This document shows, in pieces, positions 6,197 through 8,705 of a DNA stretch of 8,705 nt. The notes under the pieces are model-generated. The model searched no databases. It saw nothing but the letters and a program-made list of their open reading frames with translations, and was not told where the DNA came from. Each line of letters starts with the position of its first letter. The stretch's first letter is position 1. The DNA comes from UBA4416 sp040376995. Lineage in GTDB: Bacteria > Bacteroidota > Bacteroidia > B-17B0 > Aurantibacillaceae. The stretch is taken from assembly GCA_040376995.1 (NCBI GenBank), contig JBEIPP010000127.1, positions 1 through 8,705 of the forward strand, read 5' to 3'. Position numbers and translations under genes: made by a program.

Positions 6197-6556
6197 ATGA
6201 AGAAGATACAAATATTACATAATCCTCGTTGTGGAAAGAGCCGGGAAGCTCTAAAAATGCTGCAAGATGAAGGATGCGATATTGAAATTATTGAGTATTT
6301 AAAGAATATTCCAACCAAAAAGGAATTAAAAAACATTTTAGACAAATTAGGCTTAAAAGCTATTGATATTGTTCGAAAAAAAGAGACTATTTTCTTAGAA
6401 AAGTTTAAAAATAAAACCTTTACAAATGAGGAGTGGATTCAAATTTTGATAGAAAATCCCATATTAATTGAGCGTCCAATTGTAATAGATGGTTATAAAG
6501 CCATTATTGGACGGCCTCCAGAGTTAGTTATTGACTTAGTTAACAGAAAAAAATAA
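6197..6556 (+). CDS. arsC: ArsC/YfgD-family glutaredoxin-dependent reductase
   Basis: A 119-residue cytoplasmic thioredoxin-fold protein of the ArsC family. The N-terminal HNPRCGKSREAL contains the catalytic C12 in the HNPxCxxSR loop. Arginines R60 (IVRKKE), R93 (IERPIV) and R106 (IGRPPEL) line up with R60, R94 and R107 of the plasmid R773 arsenate reductase, so the arsenate-binding set is complete. The length matches the 119-residue YfgD subgroup, shorter than R773 ArsC (about 141), with the end trimmed soon after the RPP motif. No arsenite pump or ArsR-like regulator lies nearby, so arsenic resistance is not supported by context; a general YfgD-like role is equally possible. It sits 86 bp after prfB, and no clear promoter or terminator is visible in the gap. 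Confidence 0.88.
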   Translation: MKKIQILHNPRCGKSREALKMLQDEGCDIEIIEYLKNIPTKKELKNILDKLGLKAIDIVRKKETIFLEKFKNKTFTNEEWIQILIENPILIERPIVIDGYKAIIGRPPELVIDLVNRKK

Positions 6557-6603
6557 ATTGTGAATAAATCCCTCATATTATTCCACTAAAATGTACTTTT
6601 AGG

Positions 6604-6634
6604 TTTGTAATTTTAACTTAAAACCCTACATTTG
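6604..6634 (+). promoter_or_regulatory. Consensus promoter of atpDC
   Basis: TTTG (6604-6607), a 19-bp spacer, then TACATTTG (6627-6634): a perfect Bacteroidota promoter. Transcription would start near 6638, giving a leader of about 24 nt. It decides the atpD start, since the open frame extends back to a TTG at 6632 that lies within the -7 box itself. Confidence 0.8.
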
Positions 6635-6661
6635 CACCCGAATTTAAAAAATACACATAAC

Positions 6662-8167
6662 ATGTCTAACCAAGTTGGTAAAATTGCTCAAGTTATTGGT
6701 CCCGTAGTGGACGTTAGTTTTGATTTAAATGGTGGGAAACTACCTAGTATTTTAGATGCTTTGGAGATTGTTCGCGCAGGCGGAACTCCATTAATTCTTG
6801 AAGTACAAAAACATATAGGTGAAGATATGGTTCGTACCATTGCCATGGATAGTACAGACGGTTTATGCCGTGGTATGGAAGTGAAAATGACTGGTGCAGC
6901 TATTAAAATGCCAATTGGTGATAAAGTAAAAGGACGTTTATTTAACGTAGTTGGTGATGCTATTGATGGTATCAACACAGTTAAAAAAGACGATGGTGTA
7001 TCAATTCACCGCCCTGCTCCTCGTTTTGAGGATTTATCTACTTCATCAGAAGTATTATTTACAGGTATCAAAGTAATCGACTTAATTGAGCCATACTCAA
7101 AAGGTGGTAAAATTGGTTTATTTGGTGGCGCAGGTGTAGGTAAAACTGTATTAATTATGGAGTTGGTAAACAACATCGCTAAAGCTTACGCTGGTTTATC
7201 AGTATTCGCAGGTGTTGGTGAGCGTACTCGTGAAGGAAATGATTTATTACGTGAGTTTATCGAATCAGACGTTATTAAATACGGTGATGCCTTTAAACAT
7301 GATATGGAAAAAGGCGGATGGGATTTATCTAAAGTTGATTTAACTGCTTTAGAAGATTCAAAAGCAACATTGGTTTTCGGGCAAATGAATGAGCCTCCTG
7401 GAGCACGTGCTCGTGTGGCTTTATCAGGATTAACCATGGCAGAATATTTTCGTGATGGAGATGGAACTGGTCCAGGTCGTGATATCTTATTCTTCGTTGA
7501 TAATATCTTCCGTTTTACTCAAGCTGGTGCTGAGGTATCTGCCTTATTAGGTCGTATGCCATCAGCGGTAGGTTACCAACCAACTTTAGCTTCAGAAATG
7601 GGAGCGATGCAAGAGCGTATTACGTCTACTAAAAAAGGATCTATTACTTCAGTACAAGCTGTATACGTACCAGCAGATGATTTAACTGATCCAGCTCCAG
7701 CAACAACATTTGCTCACTTAGATGCTACAACGGTATTAAGTCGTAAAATTGCTGAGTTAGGTATTTACCCAGCGGTAGATCCATTAGATTCTACATCTCG
7801 TATCTTAACTCCTTCAGTTATTGGTGATGCTCACTACAACTGTGCTCAACGAGTTAAATTAACTTTACAACGTTATAAAGAATTACAAGATATCATCGCC
7901 ATCTTAGGTATGGATGAGTTAAGTGAGGAAGATAAATTAACAGTTCACCGTGCACGTCGTGTACAACGTTTCTTATCTCAACCTTTCCATGTTGCGGAGC
8001 AATTTACAGGTTTAAAAGGTGTGTTGGTGCCAATCGAAGATACTATCAAAGGGTTTAATATGATCTTAGATGGTAAAGTAGATGAGTATCCTGAAGCAGC
8101 TTTCAACTTAGTAGGTTCTATTGAAGAAGCTATAGAAAAAGGTAAGAAAATTTTAGCTGACGCTTAA
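6662..8167 (+). CDS. atpD: F1F0 ATP synthase subunit beta
   Basis: Catalytic beta subunit of the F1 sector, 501 residues, on the cytoplasmic face of the inner membrane. An N-terminal beta-barrel (about 1-85) begins SNQVGKIAQVIGPVVDV. The P-loop is GGAGVGKT at 155-162, the catalytic glutamate is E187 in GERTREGND, the Walker B strand is ILFFVD at 275-280, and the segment PADDLTDPAPATTF is intact. It is longer than the 460 residues of E. coli mainly because of 27 extra residues between GND and GQMNEPPG (within about 195-239) and 5 more in FRDGDGTGPGRD; from memory such insertions are typical of Bacteroidota. The ATG at 6662 was chosen over an upstream TTG because the promoter's -7 box covers the latter. 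Codon use (many CGT and GGT) suggests high expression. Only atpC follows; the other ATP synthase genes must lie elsewhere. Confidence 0.98.
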   Translation: MSNQVGKIAQVIGPVVDVSFDLNGGKLPSILDALEIVRAGGTPLILEVQKHIGEDMVRTIAMDSTDGLCRGMEVKMTGAAIKMPIGDKVKGRLFNVVGDAIDGINTVKKDDGVSIHRPAPRFEDLSTSSEVLFTGIKVIDLIEPYSKGGKIGLFGGAGVGKTVLIMELVNNIAKAYAGLSVFAGVGERTREGNDLLREFIESDVIKYGDAFKHDMEKGGWDLSKVDLTALEDSKATLVFGQMNEPPGARARVALSGLTMAEYFRDGDGTGPGRDILFFVDNIFRFTQAGAEVSALLGRMPSAVGYQPTLASEMGAMQERITSTKKGSITSVQAVYVPADDLTDPAPATTFAHLDATTVLSRKIAELGIYPAVDPLDSTSRILTPSVIGDAHYNCAQRVKLTLQRYKELQDIIAILGMDELSEEDKLTVHRARRVQRFLSQPFHVAEQFTGLKGVLVPIEDTIKGFNMILDGKVDEYPEAAFNLVGSIEEAIEKGKKILADA

Positions 8168-8183
8168 TCAAGTTAGAAATATG

Positions 8184-8223
8184 AAATAAGATTTAAGATT
8201 TTTATACTTCTTAAATCTTATTT
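8184..8223 (+). promoter_or_regulatory. Hairpin between atpD and atpC, possible attenuator
   Basis: A perfect 15-bp AT-rich stem, AAATAAGATTTAAGA (8184-8198) with its reverse complement (8209-8223), around a 10-nt loop, followed by TTAAAATTTT. It begins 16 bp after the atpD stop and ends 19 bp before the atpC start. It could terminate part of the transcripts, or protect or process the mRNA, lowering epsilon relative to beta (F1 needs three beta per epsilon). The AT-rich stem makes it a weak terminator at best. Function is inference; the hairpin is seen directly. Confidence 0.55.
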
Positions 8224-8242
8224 TTAAAATTTTAAATATAAA

Positions 8243-8479
8243 ATGAACTTAGAAATTATAACACCTGATAAAAAATTATTTGACGGACAAGTGAAATCAG
8301 CAGTATTTCCAGGTTCTGAAGGTTCTTTTGGTTTATTAAATAATCACGCGGCAATGATAGCTACTTTGAAAAAAGGTAATATTGAGCTAATTGAAGAAAA
8401 TAACACCGCCCATACTTTTGAAGTAAAAGGTGGAGTAGTAGAAGTTTTCAAAAACAAAGTGATTGTTTTAGCAGAGTAA
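8243..8479 (+). CDS. atpC: F1F0 ATP synthase subunit epsilon, short form
   Basis: Epsilon subunit, part of the central stalk that links the F1 gamma subunit to the c-ring. The 78 residues cover only the N-terminal beta-sandwich: MNLEIITPDKKLFDGQVKSA, then FPGSEGSFGLLNNHAAMIATLKKG, a conserved signature, ending in VEVFKNKVIVLAE. The C-terminal two-helix domain of E. coli epsilon (138 residues in total), which inhibits ATP hydrolysis, is absent. The frame closes with a normal TAA and a terminator follows at once, so this is the natural length, not a truncation by mutation. As I recall, short epsilon subunits are common in Bacteroidota and Chlorobi. It is translated downstream of atpD after a 75-bp gap containing a hairpin. 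Confidence 0.95.
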   Translation: MNLEIITPDKKLFDGQVKSAVFPGSEGSFGLLNNHAAMIATLKKGNIELIEENNTAHTFEVKGGVVEVFKNKVIVLAE

Positions 8480-8497
8480 TTTCTCATCATAAAAAAT

Positions 8498-8533
8498 AAA
8501 AAGCCTTCAAGTATTTATTTGAAGGCTTTTTTT
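8498..8533. terminator. Bidirectional intrinsic terminator after atpC
   Basis: A 13-bp stem with arms 8498-8510 (AAAAAGCCTTCAA) and 8519-8531 and an 8-nt loop. It is followed by T-runs on the plus strand (GGCTTTTTTT) and on the minus strand (GGCTTTTTATTTTTT). It ends the atpDC transcript 18 bp after the atpC stop and also serves the convergent transposase-like ORF. Confidence 0.9.
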
Positions 8534-8559
8534 ATGAATTAATTTTAGATATGTTGATG

Positions 8560-8705
8560 CTAATTTACTTCGTCTATACTAATAGAATCACTTATGTTTT
8601 CTGGAAAAATTAAGTAGTCTTCGGCATGCTGTTTTTGTTCCCACTCGTGATAACCACTTATCTGATGTTTATAATGCTTTTGAAGGGTCTTGCTCTTCAC
8701 GAAGT
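8560..8705 (-). CDS. ISAon1-type transposase N-terminal region, 3' end only
   Basis: The last 47 residues of a minus-strand ORF entering from the right edge and ending at TAG (8562-8560). The sequence YHEWEQKQHAEDYLIFPENI followed by SISIDEVN resembles the end of ISAon1-family transposase N-terminal (DNA-binding) proteins, where the -EW-Q--HAE-(Y/W)L-FPENI---LSIDE pattern leads into the DDE catalytic part. Here the frame stops right after SIDEV. Another frame continues only briefly (KLASTYLKL), and a terminator follows within 30 bp. The catalytic half therefore cannot be downstream: this is an N-terminal-only ORF or a decayed remnant. Recognition is from memory of the motif. Confidence 0.65.
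   Translation of the reverse strand, partial: FVKSKTLQKHYKHQISGYHEWEQKQHAEDYLIFPENISDSISIDEVN

Noticed and set aside
6197..6556. Arsenic-resistance operon
   Set aside because: Only an ArsC/YfgD-like gene is present; no ArsR, ArsB or Acr3 gene lies nearby, so no operon is claimed.
6586..6602. CTAAAA-TGTAC-TTTTAG hairpin after arsC as a terminator
   Set aside because: Only 6 bp, no G-C-rich stem and no T-run after it; too weak to call.
6632..6661. TTG-initiated extension of atpD by ten residues
   Set aside because: The TTG is part of the TACATTTG -7 box, upstream of the predicted transcription start; MSNQVGKIAQ is the normal beta start.
6688..7437. Minus-strand open frames of 83-96 codons within atpD
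   Set aside because: Antisense to atpD, with low-complexity composition produced by its codon bias; no supporting signals.

Overview
The window is an AT-rich piece of a Bacteroidota chromosome, most likely a flavobacterium. The evidence is the gene content and the promoters: several genes are preceded by the Bacteroidota-type -7 element TAnnTTTG (TACATTTG, TACCTTTG), in two cases with a TTTG -33 element exactly 19 bp upstream. The F1 beta subunit carries long insertions, the epsilon subunit is very short, and an ISAon1-type transposase fragment lies at the right edge. Shine-Dalgarno sequences are weak or absent at most starts, as expected for this phylum.

Layout. Left edge, minus strand: a SCO1/SenC copper-chaperone-like protein (362-1027) overlaps a secreted TlpA/ResA-type thioredoxin (387 to beyond base 1). 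They form a tight pair, probably for copper or thiol handling at the outer face of the inner membrane. Only 11 bp away and divergent is an inward-rectifier (KirBac-type) potassium channel (1039-1980). Next comes about 660 bp without an intact gene (1981-2643). It holds a 23-bp-stem hairpin, a broken minus-strand reading frame, a 174-bp palindromic element that resembles a non-autonomous mobile repeat, and a terminator. A minus-strand coiled-coil lipoprotein follows (2644-3504). Its promoter mirrors that of a plus-strand operon starting at 3640: a DUF5819-like membrane-anchored protein, an HTTM (vitamin-K-dependent carboxylase-like) membrane protein, and then prfB (release factor 2).

prfB is expressed through a programmed +1 frameshift at CTT TGA C, so the gene starts at 5018, well upstream of the long uninterrupted frame. 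Then come an ArsC/YfgD-like protein (6197-6556) and an F1-ATPase pair, atpD (6662-8167) and atpC (8243-8479). The pair has a consensus promoter in front, a 15-bp perfect hairpin between the two genes, and a strong bidirectional terminator behind. The right edge holds the 3' end of an ISAon1-type transposase N-terminal ORF on the minus strand, with no room for its catalytic half.

No CRISPR array, tRNA, rRNA, phage or defence system was seen. The most unusual items are the palindromic element with the neighbouring hairpin, the apparently leaderless SCO promoter buried in the start of the Kir gene, the DUF5819-HTTM couple upstream of prfB, and the hairpin separating atpD from atpC.
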